64,000 nt of DNA from Butyricimonas virosa (GTDB lineage: Bacteria > Bacteroidota > Bacteroidia > Bacteroidales > Marinifilaceae), in NCBI RefSeq assembly GCF_025148635.1, contig NZ_CP102269.1, positions 3,720,001 through 3,784,000 on the forward strand. The letters run 5' to 3'. Shown one piece after another: positions 17,945 through 26,954 of the stretch (position 1 is the first letter of the stretch; each line of letters starts with the position of its first letter). A program made the translations under genes and the position numbers. The notes under the pieces are model-generated. The model saw only the letters and a list, made by a program, of their open reading frames with translations. It ran no database searches and was not told the DNA's origin.

Positions 17945-18769
17945 ATGAATAAATTTCTCTTATTTTCAGTATTCAGTATTTTAACGTTTAATGTTATGGC
18001 ACAAGAAAAGATCGTACAGACGGCTGGGCGTAATCAACTCGGAGAGTTTGCTCCTAAATTTGCCGAACTCAATGATGATGTCCTTTTTGGTGAAGTTTGG
18101 AGTCGCACCGACAAACTTGGTCTGCGTGACCGTAGTTTAGTAACGATTACTTCCCTTATTAGTCAGGGAATTACGGATAATTCGCTTGTTTTTCATCTTC
18201 AGTCGGCGAAAAAGAACGGAATTACCCGTACGGAAATCGCTGAAATTATCACCCATATAGGTTTTTATGCCGGTTGGCCGAAAGCGTGGGCGGCATTTAA
18301 TTTGGCAAAGGGGGTGTGGGCGGAAGACACGACCGGTAATGATGCTAAGGCAGCTTTCCAACGTGAAATGATTTTCCCTATTGGCGAGCCGAATACGGCA
18401 TATGCGAAGTATTTTATTGGTAATAGTTATCTCGCACCGGTTTCTCGTGAGCAAGTTGCGATTTCCAATGTTACTTTTGAACCGCGTTGCCGCAATAATT
18501 GGCATATCCATCGTGCAACGAAAGGTGGCGGACAAATGCTTATCGGTGTTGCCGGACGTGGTTGGTATCAGGAGGAAGGTAAGACTCCCGTGGAGATTTT
18601 GCCCGGTACGGTCATCCATATTCCGGCCAACGTGAAACATTGGCATGGGGCAGCCGCTGATAGTTGGTTCGCTCATTTGGCCTTCGAGGTTCCCGGAGAG
18701 AAAACCTCCAACGAGTGGCTCGAACCGGTTACGGATGAAGAGTACAATAAACTAGAACAGGCTAAATGA
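17945..18769 (+). CDS. Exported carboxymuconolactone decarboxylase-like / cupin fusion protein
   Basis: 274 aa with a signal peptide (MNKFLLFSVFSILTFNVMAQ). Residues ~30-125 are an AhpD/CMD-like helical domain (LNDDVLFGEVWSRTDKLGLRDRSLVTITSLISQ, LQSAKKNGITRTEIAEIITHIGFYAGWPKAWAA). Residues ~170-260 are a cupin (RNNWHIHRATKGGGQMLIGVAGRGWYQ, PGTVIHIPANVKHWHGA) with the usual His-rich metal site. Fusions of this type occur widely; the substrate is not known. The CMD part lacks an evident CxxC redox pair (the region reads FYAGWP), so a peroxidase role is unlikely. Codes away from the array, alone. Confidence 0.85.
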   Translation: MNKFLLFSVFSILTFNVMAQEKIVQTAGRNQLGEFAPKFAELNDDVLFGEVWSRTDKLGLRDRSLVTITSLISQGITDNSLVFHLQSAKKNGITRTEIAEIITHIGFYAGWPKAWAAFNLAKGVWAEDTTGNDAKAAFQREMIFPIGEPNTAYAKYFIGNSYLAPVSREQVAISNVTFEPRCRNNWHIHRATKGGGQMLIGVAGRGWYQEEGKTPVEILPGTVIHIPANVKHWHGAAADSWFAHLAFEVPGEKTSNEWLEPVTDEEYNKLEQAK

Positions 18770-18858
18770 TGATTATTTTCCCTGATCCTGCTATTTTTTA
18801 GTACGTTCTTTATATATTTGGAAAAAATGAACGAAGAGGTCCTAAAAAATACAAATAT

Positions 18859-19914
18859 ATGATTACAGATATTCGTTTGAGAAGCCAGCAGTTGGTGAAC
18901 CCGGCTTTTGATGATCCCAAGGAGCTTGTGGCATGGATGGGTGCATTGCAGGGACAGGAGTATAGTATGGCGAAGTGGGCTGTGGGCTTGCGGTTGAAGA
19001 AACCGGACATTCGGAAGGTGGAGGCAGCTTTGGAGAAGGGGGAGATATTGAGGACTCACGTGTTGCGTCCGACTTGGCATCTGGTGGTGGCGGAGGATAT
19101 TCGGTGGATGTTGAAGTTGTCAGTCAGGCGGGTGAAACTGGCGTATGATTCGTATTGGAAGAATCACGGAATATCGGAGGAATTATATATCAAGGGCCAT
19201 GATGTGATCGTAAGAGTTTTGGAAGGGAATAGATATTTAACTCGGCAGGAGATTGGTGAGGAATTGAATCGGGCGGGAGTTATCGTGGGGGATGATTTGG
19301 TGAAATATTTTTTAGGGAGAGCGGAAGTTGATGGTGTTGTTTGTAATGGAGTAGATAAAGGGAGTAAACGGACTTACGCTTTACTGGATGAACGGGTTCC
19401 CCCTATGAAGGAGTTGCATAAGGAAGAGGCTTTGGCGAAGTTGGCAATAAAATATTTCAGGAGTCATTCCCCTGCTAGTTTACAGGATTTTATCTGGTGG
19501 TCAGGGTTGTCTATAACAGAAGCGAAGCAGGCGGTTGGGTTGATTGATTCAGAACTGATCACGGAAAGAATGGGGGAGACGGATTGGTTAATCCATAATT
19601 CATGTGCAAGGAATGTACGGGCGAAGCAAGTGGTACATTTGTTACCTTCGTATGACGAGTATCTCATCAGTTATAAAGATCGTTCGATGGTGTTGGCACC
19701 GGAGTATTACAGGAAAGCTTTTAATACCTTTGGTATTTTCTATCCGGTGATTCTGTATAATGGGAAAATTGTCGGGAATTGGAATAAGTCTGCTAAAAAG
19801 AAACAATTCGGGATAGAATCTTCATTCTTTATACCGGGCATCGAGGTGGATGAGGGAGAGTTGGATAAGGCAAAAGAAAGGTTTAGAGTGTTTAGTAGCG
19901 GGAGGAATGACTGA
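18859..19914 (+). CDS. Winged-helix protein of the AlkZ/YcaQ (HTH_42) DNA glycosylase superfamily
   Basis: 351 aa. The N-terminal part has the family region WMGALQGQEYSMAKWAVGLR, with the Q-x-Q pair (Gln31, Gln33) that is catalytic in AlkZ-type glycosylases, followed by ILRTHVLRPTWHLV, ending the first winged helix, and later DFIWWSGLSITEAKQAV and HLLPSYDEYLISYKDRS. Members unhook interstrand crosslinks or remove alkylated bases; for this branch the role is inference. It ends seven bases before the convergent sigma gene, with no terminator between. Confidence 0.75.
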   Translation: MITDIRLRSQQLVNPAFDDPKELVAWMGALQGQEYSMAKWAVGLRLKKPDIRKVEAALEKGEILRTHVLRPTWHLVVAEDIRWMLKLSVRRVKLAYDSYWKNHGISEELYIKGHDVIVRVLEGNRYLTRQEIGEELNRAGVIVGDDLVKYFLGRAEVDGVVCNGVDKGSKRTYALLDERVPPMKELHKEEALAKLAIKYFRSHSPASLQDFIWWSGLSITEAKQAVGLIDSELITERMGETDWLIHNSCARNVRAKQVVHLLPSYDEYLISYKDRSMVLAPEYYRKAFNTFGIFYPVILYNGKIVGNWNKSAKKKQFGIESSFFIPGIEVDEGELDKAKERFRVFSSGRND

Positions 19915-19921
19915 TGCCGGA

Positions 19922-20479
19922 TCAGTCGAGATGTCGATACGGATGTGTGAACAGGAGCAACAGGAGAGAAGCGGGAAATTCGTCCCGTAAGGTTTTTAGG
20001 CCTGTCGTGATGTGAGTTTTCACTGTATTCACCGAAATATTTAATTCTTCGGCAATTTCTTTATACTTTTTACATTCGATAAAACTGAGTTTCATCACTT
20101 GCGAGCAACGTTCGGGGAGGAGTTCGATGCGGGCTAGGATGCGTTCTAATAATTCTTCTCGGGCGGGATCATCCGATAACGTGTAAGTCGGATCGTCTGC
20201 AAGATGTTGACGCACGTGGTTGTTCTGAATCTTTTTATGTTCCAGATAGTTCAACGCCCGGTTGCGGGTGAGGTTAAACAGATAGGGAAACATGGGGCGA
20301 GTGAAATCAATGGAGTCCCAGTGATACCACAAACTAAGGAACACGTCATGTACAATGTCTTTGGAGGCATCCAAGTCATTTACTAAACTCATGGCATGGA
20401 AACATAGGGCACGATAGTGTTGCTTGAATAATTGTTCAAACACTAGGCTACACTGTTTATTATCTTGCACACGTTCCAT
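19922..20479 (-). CDS. ECF RNA polymerase sigma factor (probable partner of the left FecR/SusCD locus)
   Basis: 185 aa. Region 2: FEQLFKQHYRALCFHAMSLV, DIVHDVFLSLW, FPYLFNLTRNRALNYL. Region 4: LPERCSQVMKLSFIECKKYKEIAEELNISVNTVKTHI, a clear helix-turn-helix. In Bacteroidota such genes usually precede a fecR gene on the same strand. Here the next downstream genes point the other way, and the nearest same-strand fecR is at 8876-10090, beyond the CRISPR locus. The pairing is inferred from the intact paralogous locus at 40.4-48.4 kb. It has a textbook promoter of its own. Confidence 0.92.
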   Translation of the reverse strand: MERVQDNKQCSLVFEQLFKQHYRALCFHAMSLVNDLDASKDIVHDVFLSLWYHWDSIDFTRPMFPYLFNLTRNRALNYLEHKKIQNNHVRQHLADDPTYTLSDDPAREELLERILARIELLPERCSQVMKLSFIECKKYKEIAEELNISVNTVKTHITTGLKTLRDEFPASLLLLLFTHPYRHLD

Positions 20480-20499
20480 AATCCAACTTTGGTTGTTCG

Positions 20500-20530
20500 C
20501 AAAGTTAGGAAAAGTGAAATTAAAAACAAA
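20500..20530 (-). promoter_or_regulatory. Promoter of the left ECF sigma gene
   Basis: On minus: TTTG (20530-20527), 19 bases, TAACTTTG (20507-20500), about 20 bases before the ATG at 20479. Exact match to the TTTG / TAnnTTTG consensus, with the same spacing as the tracrRNA promoter. Confidence 0.75.
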
Positions 20531-20589
20531 ATAGCCCTCGATACGTATTCCTGTTTTTTTAATTAATTTTGGCGTTCAAAGATAAGATT

Positions 20590-22260
20590 ATGGAATGGTT
20601 GACTAGTTTATTAACAGAACATTCAGTGATTCAAGCTGTAATAGTGGTTTCGCTGGTATCTGCTGTGGGGTTGGCTTTAGGGAAAATCAGTATGTGGGGC
20701 GTGTCGCTAGGAGTAACTTTCGTGTTTTTCGTGGGCATCGTGGCAGGGCATTTCGGATTGTCGATCGATCCGCAGATGTTGAATTACGCGGAGAGTTTCG
20801 GGTTGATTATCTTCGTGTATGCCTTGGGGGTACAGGTGGGACCTGGTTTTTTCTCTTCCTTGGGAAAAGGTGGATTGAAATTGAACATGTTAGCCATGTT
20901 GGTGGTTTTGTTGGGGATCGTGATGACTTTGGGATTTCATTGGACCACGGGGGTATCTTTGCCGGATATGGTGGGAATTCTGAGTGGTGCAGTGACAAAT
21001 ACGCCTGCATTGGGAGCGGCTCAGCAAACTTTGAAACAGTTGAATGATCCCGCTATTCAGCAATCGGATTTGGCTTTGGGGTGTGCCGTGGCTTACCCGT
21101 TGGGAGTGGTGGGTGTGATTCTTGCCGTTATTTTGGTGCGTAAACTTTTCGCATCCAGTATATTTTTCAAGAAAAGCGATGAAGATAGTCACAAGAAGAC
21201 GGTAGTCATAGGTTTTCTTGTGAGTAATCCCGGTGTGTTCGGTAAGACCATCCAAGAGATCGCCCGGCAATCGTCGAAGAAGTTCGTGGTTTCCCGGTTG
21301 TGGAGGGATGAGAAGGTGATTATTCCGGCATCCGATACGATGGTGAAAGAGGGGGACTGTTTGCTGATGATTACGACAGAAGGAGATGTAGAGGCATTGA
21401 CCATGTTGATTGGGAAGCGGGATACGAGGGATTGGAATAAGGAAGATATTGACTGGGACGCTATTGATAGTCAGTTGGTATCCCACCGGATCGTGATTAC
21501 CCGGTCGGAGATTAACGGGAAGCGATTAGGGGCGTTGCGATTGAGAAATCAATATGGGATAAATATAACCCGCATTTATCGGGCAGGTATCGTGTTGTTG
21601 CCTACGCCGGACCTGACCTTGCAGTTGGGTGATCGGTTGACGGTGGTCGGGGAGGAATCGGCTATTGCAAAGGTGGAGAACGTGGTGGGGAATGCCGTGA
21701 AGGATTTGGACGAGCCTAATTTGGTGGCCGTTTTTATCGGGATGGTATTGGGATTGTTGTTGGGATCGATTCCTTTGACGATTCCGGGCATTAGTTTTCC
21801 GGTAAAGTTAGGTTTGGCCGGGGGACCTATTGTGATGGGGATTCTCGTGGGGGCTTTCGGTCCCCGGATTCACATGGTGACTTACACGACAATCAGTGCC
21901 AACTTGATGTTACGGGCGCTGGGGCTTTCCATGTATTTAGCTTGTTTGGGATTGGATGCGGGAACTCATTTCTTCGAAACCGTGTTCCGTCCGGAAGGGG
22001 CATTGTGGGTTGGATTGGGATTTGCCATTACGGTGATTCCGGTGATCCTTGTAGCGGCTGTGTCCATTAAATGGATGAAGATTGATTTCGGTTCGGTGGC
22101 CGGGATGTTGTGTGGGAGTATGTCGAACCCGATGGCATTGAATTATGTGAATAGCACGGTGGATAGTGACACACCTTCGGTGGCTTACGCAACAGTTTAC
22201 CCGTTGACGATGTTCGTGAGGGTCATTATGGCACAGGTGATTTTAATGCTATTTTTGTAA
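20590..22260 (+). CDS. AspT/YidE-type putative transporter with two RCK_C domains
   Basis: Inner-membrane protein of the aspartate:alanine exchanger family. Two membrane halves of about five or six segments each (residues ~10-190 and ~380-556) carry the duplicated family motif (FVYALGVQVGPGFF; SMYLACLGLDAGTHFF) and the repeated GAVTNTPALGAAQ / GSMSNPMALNY. Between them lie two TrkA-C (RCK_C) domains (~200-365: NPGVFGKTIQEIARQ, INGKRLGALRLRNQYGINITRI). I start at ATG 20590 (556 aa); the frame also has TTG at 20569, which is less likely. Substrate cannot be read from sequence. It stands alone, divergent from the sigma gene. Confidence 0.85.
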   Translation: MEWLTSLLTEHSVIQAVIVVSLVSAVGLALGKISMWGVSLGVTFVFFVGIVAGHFGLSIDPQMLNYAESFGLIIFVYALGVQVGPGFFSSLGKGGLKLNMLAMLVVLLGIVMTLGFHWTTGVSLPDMVGILSGAVTNTPALGAAQQTLKQLNDPAIQQSDLALGCAVAYPLGVVGVILAVILVRKLFASSIFFKKSDEDSHKKTVVIGFLVSNPGVFGKTIQEIARQSSKKFVVSRLWRDEKVIIPASDTMVKEGDCLLMITTEGDVEALTMLIGKRDTRDWNKEDIDWDAIDSQLVSHRIVITRSEINGKRLGALRLRNQYGINITRIYRAGIVLLPTPDLTLQLGDRLTVVGEESAIAKVENVVGNAVKDLDEPNLVAVFIGMVLGLLLGSIPLTIPGISFPVKLGLAGGPIVMGILVGAFGPRIHMVTYTTISANLMLRALGLSMYLACLGLDAGTHFFETVFRPEGALWVGLGFAITVIPVILVAAVSIKWMKIDFGSVAGMLCGSMSNPMALNYVNSTVDSDTPSVAYATVYPLTMFVRVIMAQVILMLFL

Positions 22261-22432
22261 GTAAGGAGGTCAAATACTCGTAATTCGTCAATAGTATACA
22301 ATCATTTCTTGTGAAAACGTTAAAGTAGAATATGTTGCTGGTATAGGATTTGATGCAACTTAAGTGTTGTTCATGGTAAGGTTGTAACTAAATGTTACGA
22401 TATTCCGTAAACATATATTCAAACAATGTGAA

Positions 22433-24661
22433 ATGTCAGGAAAAGAAATTCATACGAAAGAGACTTTCCAAGTTTTGGGCATGAGTTGTGCTGTTTGCGC
22501 TTTGAATGTGGAAACAACACTCGGTGCTCAAGAGGGAGTTTACGAGGCAAAGGTAAATTTTGCCGGTTCAACCGTTTTAGTGGATTATAATCCGCGGGTG
22601 ATTACACCCGTGGAACTTCAAAAGGCCGTGGAGTCTGCCGGTTACGAGCTGGTGGTAGAAAACACGGAAGATACGGATCAAGCGGATCGTTTACAGCGGG
22701 AAGAGTTTCTCGTGTTAAAACGAAAGACGATCGGGGCTATTGTTTTGGCGGTACCCGTGTTCGTGATCGGTATGTTTTTTATGCATATGCCTTATGGTAA
22801 TTGGATTATGCTGGCTTTTACCATTCCGGTGATGGCATTTTTCGGACGGGACTTTTTTGTTCATGCCTATATGCAGTTGAAACACGGACGTGCGAATATG
22901 GACACGTTGGTGGCTGTCAGTACGGGCGTGGCGTTTTTGTTCAGTCTGTTCAACACGATTTGGCCGGAATACTGGACGAGTCGGGGATTGGAGGCTCACG
23001 TGTACTATGAGGCGGCGGCTGTGATCATTGCTTTGATTTTGTTGGGGCGTTTGCTGGAGGCAAAGGCTAAGTTCAGTACCTCGACCGCGATAAAGAAATT
23101 GATGGGGTTACAACCCAAAACGGTGACTAAAATTCTTGCCGACGGCAGCGAAGAGGAGGTGCTTATCCGTGAGGTAGTGGTCGGAGATGTGCTGGTCGTG
23201 AAACCGGGAGAAAAGATTCCGGTGGATGGAGAAGTGACGGAAGGATCTTCTTTTGTCGACGAGAGCATGATTACCGGGGAGTCGATACCCGTGGAGAAGG
23301 TGAAAGGACAACCCGTGTATGCCGGAACGATAAACGAGAAGGGAAGTTTCCGCTTCCGTGCCGATAAGGTGGGGGGAGAAACCGTGTTGGCCAATATTAT
23401 CCGAATGGTGCAGGAGGCACAGGGAAGTAAAGCTCCCGTGCAGAAACTGGTGGACCGTATTGCCGGAATTTTTGTTCCGGTAGTGATGGGGATCGCGGTG
23501 ATCACGTTTATCGTGTGGATGCTGATAGGCGGAGACCTTGCTTTTACTCATGCTTTGCTGACGTCCATCACGGTGCTGGTTATTGCCTGCCCGTGTGCGC
23601 TGGGATTGGCGACGCCGACAGCGATCATGGTCGGGATCGGTAAAGGGGCGGAACATAATATACTGATCAAGGATGCGGAGAGTTTGGAACTGATGTACCG
23701 GGTGAATGCGATCGTGCTGGATAAGACGGGAACGATCACCGAGGGAAAACCTGTCGTGACGGATATTCACTGGACTCCGGGGGCGGAAGACGAGCGTTAC
23801 CAATCCATCCTTTTGGAGATCGAACGGCGTTCGGAACATCCGCTGGCAGATGCCGTGGTGCAGAAGTTTAAGGAGAGGGTCGTGAATGAAATATTAGTTT
23901 CGGATTTCGAAAATCAGACCGGTAAAGGGGTGACGGCAAAAGTCGGGGATAAGGTATATCTTGTCGGTAACCGGGCTTTGTTGGAAGTGAATCATGTTGT
24001 TTTAGACGATGATAACGAGAAACTTGCCGTCCGGTGGGAAGGAGACGGTAAAACGGTTGTCTTTTTTGCCGGAGAGGGCCGGGTGTTGGCATTGGTTGCC
24101 GTTGCCGATAAGATCAAGGAGAGTTCTCGTCAGGCGGTTGCGACGCTGCATGAAAAAGGAATTGATGTTTATATGCTGACCGGGGATAATGCCTTGACGG
24201 CTCGTGCCGTGGCAGATCAGGTGGGCATTCGTCATTTTAAGGCCGAAGTGATGCCGGGTGAGAAGGCTAATTTCGTGGAGGCTTTACAGCACGAAGGGAA
24301 AGTGGTGGCAATGGTGGGTGACGGGATCAATGATTCGCAGGCATTGGCTCAGGCCGACGTGAGTATTGCCATGGGGAAAGGGTCGGATATTGCCGTGGAC
24401 GTGGCAAAGGTGACATTGATTACTTCCGATCTGAACGTGATTCCCCGTGCTATCGTGCTTTCGCGTCAGACGGTGCGGGCGATTCGACAAAATTTGTTCT
24501 GGGCGTTTATTTATAATATAATTGGTATTCCTTTAGCGGCAGGGGTGTTGTACGGGATCAACGGTTTTTTACTCAACCCGATGATTGCGGCTGCCGCGAT
24601 GGCTTTCAGTTCGGTGTCCGTGGTGACTAATAGTTTGAGAATTAAATGGAAGAAATTGTAG
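22433..24661 (+). CDS. copA: Copper-translocating P-type ATPase
   Basis: 742 aa inner-membrane exporter. One N-terminal heavy-metal domain with GMSCAVC (Cys19, Cys22); eight predicted membrane segments; actuator loop with MITGESIPV; the metal-site CPC in ACPCALGLATPTAIMVG; phosphorylation motif DKTGT; HP motif SEHPLADA; hinge MVGDGINDSQALAQADV. This is the P1B-1 (copper/silver) pattern. The family usual length is 730-830 aa. The next gene is a 71-aa HMA protein, 30 bases downstream, so the pair is probably a copper resistance unit. A near palindrome, GTTACG...CGTAAAC (about 22395-22413), precedes the gene and could be an operator; this is weak. Confidence 0.95.
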   Translation: MSGKEIHTKETFQVLGMSCAVCALNVETTLGAQEGVYEAKVNFAGSTVLVDYNPRVITPVELQKAVESAGYELVVENTEDTDQADRLQREEFLVLKRKTIGAIVLAVPVFVIGMFFMHMPYGNWIMLAFTIPVMAFFGRDFFVHAYMQLKHGRANMDTLVAVSTGVAFLFSLFNTIWPEYWTSRGLEAHVYYEAAAVIIALILLGRLLEAKAKFSTSTAIKKLMGLQPKTVTKILADGSEEEVLIREVVVGDVLVVKPGEKIPVDGEVTEGSSFVDESMITGESIPVEKVKGQPVYAGTINEKGSFRFRADKVGGETVLANIIRMVQEAQGSKAPVQKLVDRIAGIFVPVVMGIAVITFIVWMLIGGDLAFTHALLTSITVLVIACPCALGLATPTAIMVGIGKGAEHNILIKDAESLELMYRVNAIVLDKTGTITEGKPVVTDIHWTPGAEDERYQSILLEIERRSEHPLADAVVQKFKERVVNEILVSDFENQTGKGVTAKVGDKVYLVGNRALLEVNHVVLDDDNEKLAVRWEGDGKTVVFFAGEGRVLALVAVADKIKESSRQAVATLHEKGIDVYMLTGDNALTARAVADQVGIRHFKAEVMPGEKANFVEALQHEGKVVAMVGDGINDSQALAQADVSIAMGKGSDIAVDVAKVTLITSDLNVIPRAIVLSRQTVRAIRQNLFWAFIYNIIGIPLAAGVLYGINGFLLNPMIAAAAMAFSSVSVVTNSLRIKWKKL

Positions 24662-24691
24662 CTATTATATAAACCAATAAAAGAAAGCAAC

Positions 24692-24907
24692 ATGGAAAAA
24701 AAGTTTAGATTTAAGACAACGTTGAAATGCAGTGGCTGCGTATCGAAAGTCACTCCGTTTTTGAATAGTTTGAGAGACGTGACGGAATGGAGCGTGGATT
24801 TGCAACATCCGGACAAGGTGCTGACGGTTATGTTGAAGACCGGAGACACGCACTCGGTGAAGAAGGCGTTCGAGAACGCGGGGTATAAAGTTGAAGAGTT
24901 CAGATAG
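24692..24907 (+). CDS. Heavy-metal-associated (CopZ-like) small protein
   Basis: 71 aa, one HMA fold (beta-alpha-beta-beta-alpha-beta): KFRFKTTLKCSGCVSKVTPFL has the metal-binding CxxC (KCSGC), and the C-terminus SVKKAFENAGYKVEEF is the usual second helix and last strand. It probably carries Cu(I) to the CopA exporter encoded just before it. It is followed after three bases by yaaA, so the three genes likely share one mRNA. The methionine normally before the first Cys (MxCxxC) is replaced by Leu-Lys, so affinity or specificity may differ. Confidence 0.85.
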   Translation: MEKKFRFKTTLKCSGCVSKVTPFLNSLRDVTEWSVDLQHPDKVLTVMLKTGDTHSVKKAFENAGYKVEEFR

Positions 24908-24910
24908 ACG

Positions 24911-25672
24911 ATGTTAGTTATTTTATCACCGGCCAAGACCATGGATATGTCCGTGGTGGAACAGGAGTTTCCGGGTACTACCCCGGAGTACGCGGAAGAA
25001 GCGGAATATCTGGCAGGGCAAATGCGCCGCTTTTCCGAGTCCCAGTTAGAGAAAATATTGAAGATCAGTTCTAAGCTGGCTGCGGAGAATTACGAACGTT
25101 ATCAGAGGTTCGGTTCACTTTCGAATCCTCGCAAACAGGCTTTGTTTGCTTATAACGGGAGTGTCTTCAAAGCTATAGATCCGAATTCTTTTTCTTTAGA
25201 GGACTTGAAGTATGCCCAAGATCGTGTTCGGATTATCTCAACACTTTATGGTTTGGTGCGTCCATTGGATTTGATTCAGGCCTACCGGATTGCGTTTGCC
25301 GTGAAGTTAGATGGGGCGAACCTGTACGATTATTGGGTTCCGAAGCTGACAACTCCATTATTGGAAGATGTGCGTAAGGTTGGAGGGATTATGGTGAATT
25401 TGGCCAGTATGGATATTCAGGGAGCGTTGAAGATGGACGAGTTGAGGAAACAGGTAAGGGTGATTACACCGGAATTTCAAGAATGGCGGGATGGTAAATA
25501 CGAAACGGTTCGTACTTATGCCAAGATTGCACGGGGGACGATGACGAGATATGTCGTAATGAACCGTGTTGAGGAACCCGAGGAGTTGAAGGCTTTCAAC
25601 TGGGATGGGTACACGTTTAATGCTGACCTTTCGGATGAGGAACATTATTTCTTTACCCGAATAAAGAAGTAA
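24911..25672 (+). CDS. yaaA: Peroxide stress protein YaaA
   Basis: 253 aa, full length for the YaaA/DUF328 family. Diagnostic start MLVILSPAKTMDM, then FAYNGSVFKAID, RIISTLYGLVRPLDLIQAYR and the C-terminal region RTYAKIARGTMTRYVV. YaaA lowers free intracellular iron under hydrogen peroxide and so protects DNA; the fold is a DNA-binding helix-hairpin type. It starts three bases after the HMA gene. Linkage of metal export with iron-sparing oxidative defence makes sense since both copper and peroxide damage Fe-S enzymes, but this is inference. Confidence 0.93.
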   Translation: MLVILSPAKTMDMSVVEQEFPGTTPEYAEEAEYLAGQMRRFSESQLEKILKISSKLAAENYERYQRFGSLSNPRKQALFAYNGSVFKAIDPNSFSLEDLKYAQDRVRIISTLYGLVRPLDLIQAYRIAFAVKLDGANLYDYWVPKLTTPLLEDVRKVGGIMVNLASMDIQGALKMDELRKQVRVITPEFQEWRDGKYETVRTYAKIARGTMTRYVVMNRVEEPEELKAFNWDGYTFNADLSDEEHYFFTRIKK

Positions 25673-25806
25673 AACAGAAAGAGTTGCGGGTACATATTTC
25701 ATGTTGCCTCCCAGTCTGCAACTTTTTCTAAAATATTTGGTCAGGAAAGAAACAAAAAAGGCTTTTTGTAGGTATATCTAACCGTAATAATTAATCTGAT
25801 TTAACT

Positions 25807-26556
25807 ATGAAAGAACGAGAGATAGAACCGGGAACACCTGAAATCAATAAAAAGTATTCCATTGTAGTTGATAGAAAAGGGCCTTACTTGGTGTATGGTC
25901 ATCCGCTTTTAAAGCAACAGTTTATCGTGCAGAATGACGAGGGAAGTTCCTGGTCATACCGGGATGGGGTTGAGTACGATATGAATGATGAACCCACGGC
26001 TTTATGTCGCTGTGGGGCTTCTGCCAATAAACCGTATTGCGACGGGGCGCACTTGAACACGAATTGGGACCCCTCGTTAACGGCAGATAATATTCCTTTA
26101 TTGAAAGATGCCGATGTGGTTGACGGGCCCACGCTTGAGTTGACGGACAACGAGAAATATTGTGCTTTTGCTCGTTTTTGTGATGCTTACGGGAAGGTTT
26201 GGAATCTCGTGGAGGAGTCCGATGATCCGGAGGCTAGGGAGTTGACAATCCGGGAAGCTAATTATTGTCCGGCAGGTCGTTTAAAGGCTTGGGATAAGGA
26301 TAAAGGGGAATTTATTGAAAATAAACTGGAACCATCGTTAGTGCTGTTAGAAGACCCACAGGAGCGTTGTAGCGGTCCCTTGTTCGTACGGGGTGGGATT
26401 CCGATTGACGACACGGAGGGCGTGAGGTACGAACTTCGTAACCGGGTTACGCTATGCCGTTGCGGAGCGTCATCGAACAAACCTTTCTGTGACGGGACAC
26501 ACGTGAGTATTCGTTTTCGGGACGGTTTGCCGGGGCCGCATGGTGGGATAAAGTAA
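25807..26556 (+). CDS. Double CDGSH iron-sulfur protein
   Basis: 249 aa with two CDGSH [2Fe-2S] motifs, CRCGASANKPYCDGAH and CRCGASSNKPFCDGTH (3 Cys + 1 His each), at about residues 61-78 and 216-232. The central part has further Cys (KYCAFARFCDAYG, NYCPAGRL) of the kind found in the Fer4_19/mono-cluster partner domain of these proteins. The start MKEREIEPG and PYLVYGHPLLKQQFIV fit other bacterial members. Function is an electron-transfer or cluster-carrier role, not defined. Lone gene; own promoter likely in the 134 bases before it. Confidence 0.88.
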   Translation: MKEREIEPGTPEINKKYSIVVDRKGPYLVYGHPLLKQQFIVQNDEGSSWSYRDGVEYDMNDEPTALCRCGASANKPYCDGAHLNTNWDPSLTADNIPLLKDADVVDGPTLELTDNEKYCAFARFCDAYGKVWNLVEESDDPEARELTIREANYCPAGRLKAWDKDKGEFIENKLEPSLVLLEDPQERCSGPLFVRGGIPIDDTEGVRYELRNRVTLCRCGASSNKPFCDGTHVSIRFRDGLPGPHGGIK

Positions 26557-26954
26557 AATGGTATGAATCTGTAAATTAACTCATCGGGAGAATGTTATAC
26601 TCGATATAACTATGACCATGTTATAAAGCAGGTAGCATGTACTTATAAGATTATAAATACCTAATATCTTATTACAATATTTTGCATTTATAATAGGAGC
26701 GGAATAGGAAGAGAATGGGAGCGGAATGGGAGCGGCTCGCAATATGGTAGAAATTTGATGCAAGATCAGTAACGTTATTTTACATTATTTGGGATTTTGC
26801 TTTTCCCGAATTAACCTCGTTTTCCGAACTAAATATGCGAGTGTCTATGAAAAGGTATTTTACGCCGGATTTGATTTTTTTCTATTGTTATTAACATTTA
26901 TTGTTTGTTGGCATGATATTTGTTGATTATTCGTGTAATCAATAAAATTGTAGG
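26557..26954. other. Intergenic region before the steroid-reductase-like cluster
   Basis: 398 bases, AT-rich, no gene. About 26695-26735 holds three imperfect copies of GGGAGCGGAATG. The last ~80 bases, before the ATG at 26955, have several TTTG words and probably hold the promoter of the 5-alpha-reductase operon, but I cannot fix the boxes. Confidence 0.4.

Noticed and set aside
17945..18769. AhpD-like peroxidase activity for the CMD-cupin protein
   Set aside because: The CxxC redox pair of AhpD is missing in the CMD domain.
26581..26763. 60-aa minus-strand ORF in the gap before the 5-alpha-reductase gene
   Set aside because: Low-complexity, no signal or domain; overlaps the GGAGCGG repeats.
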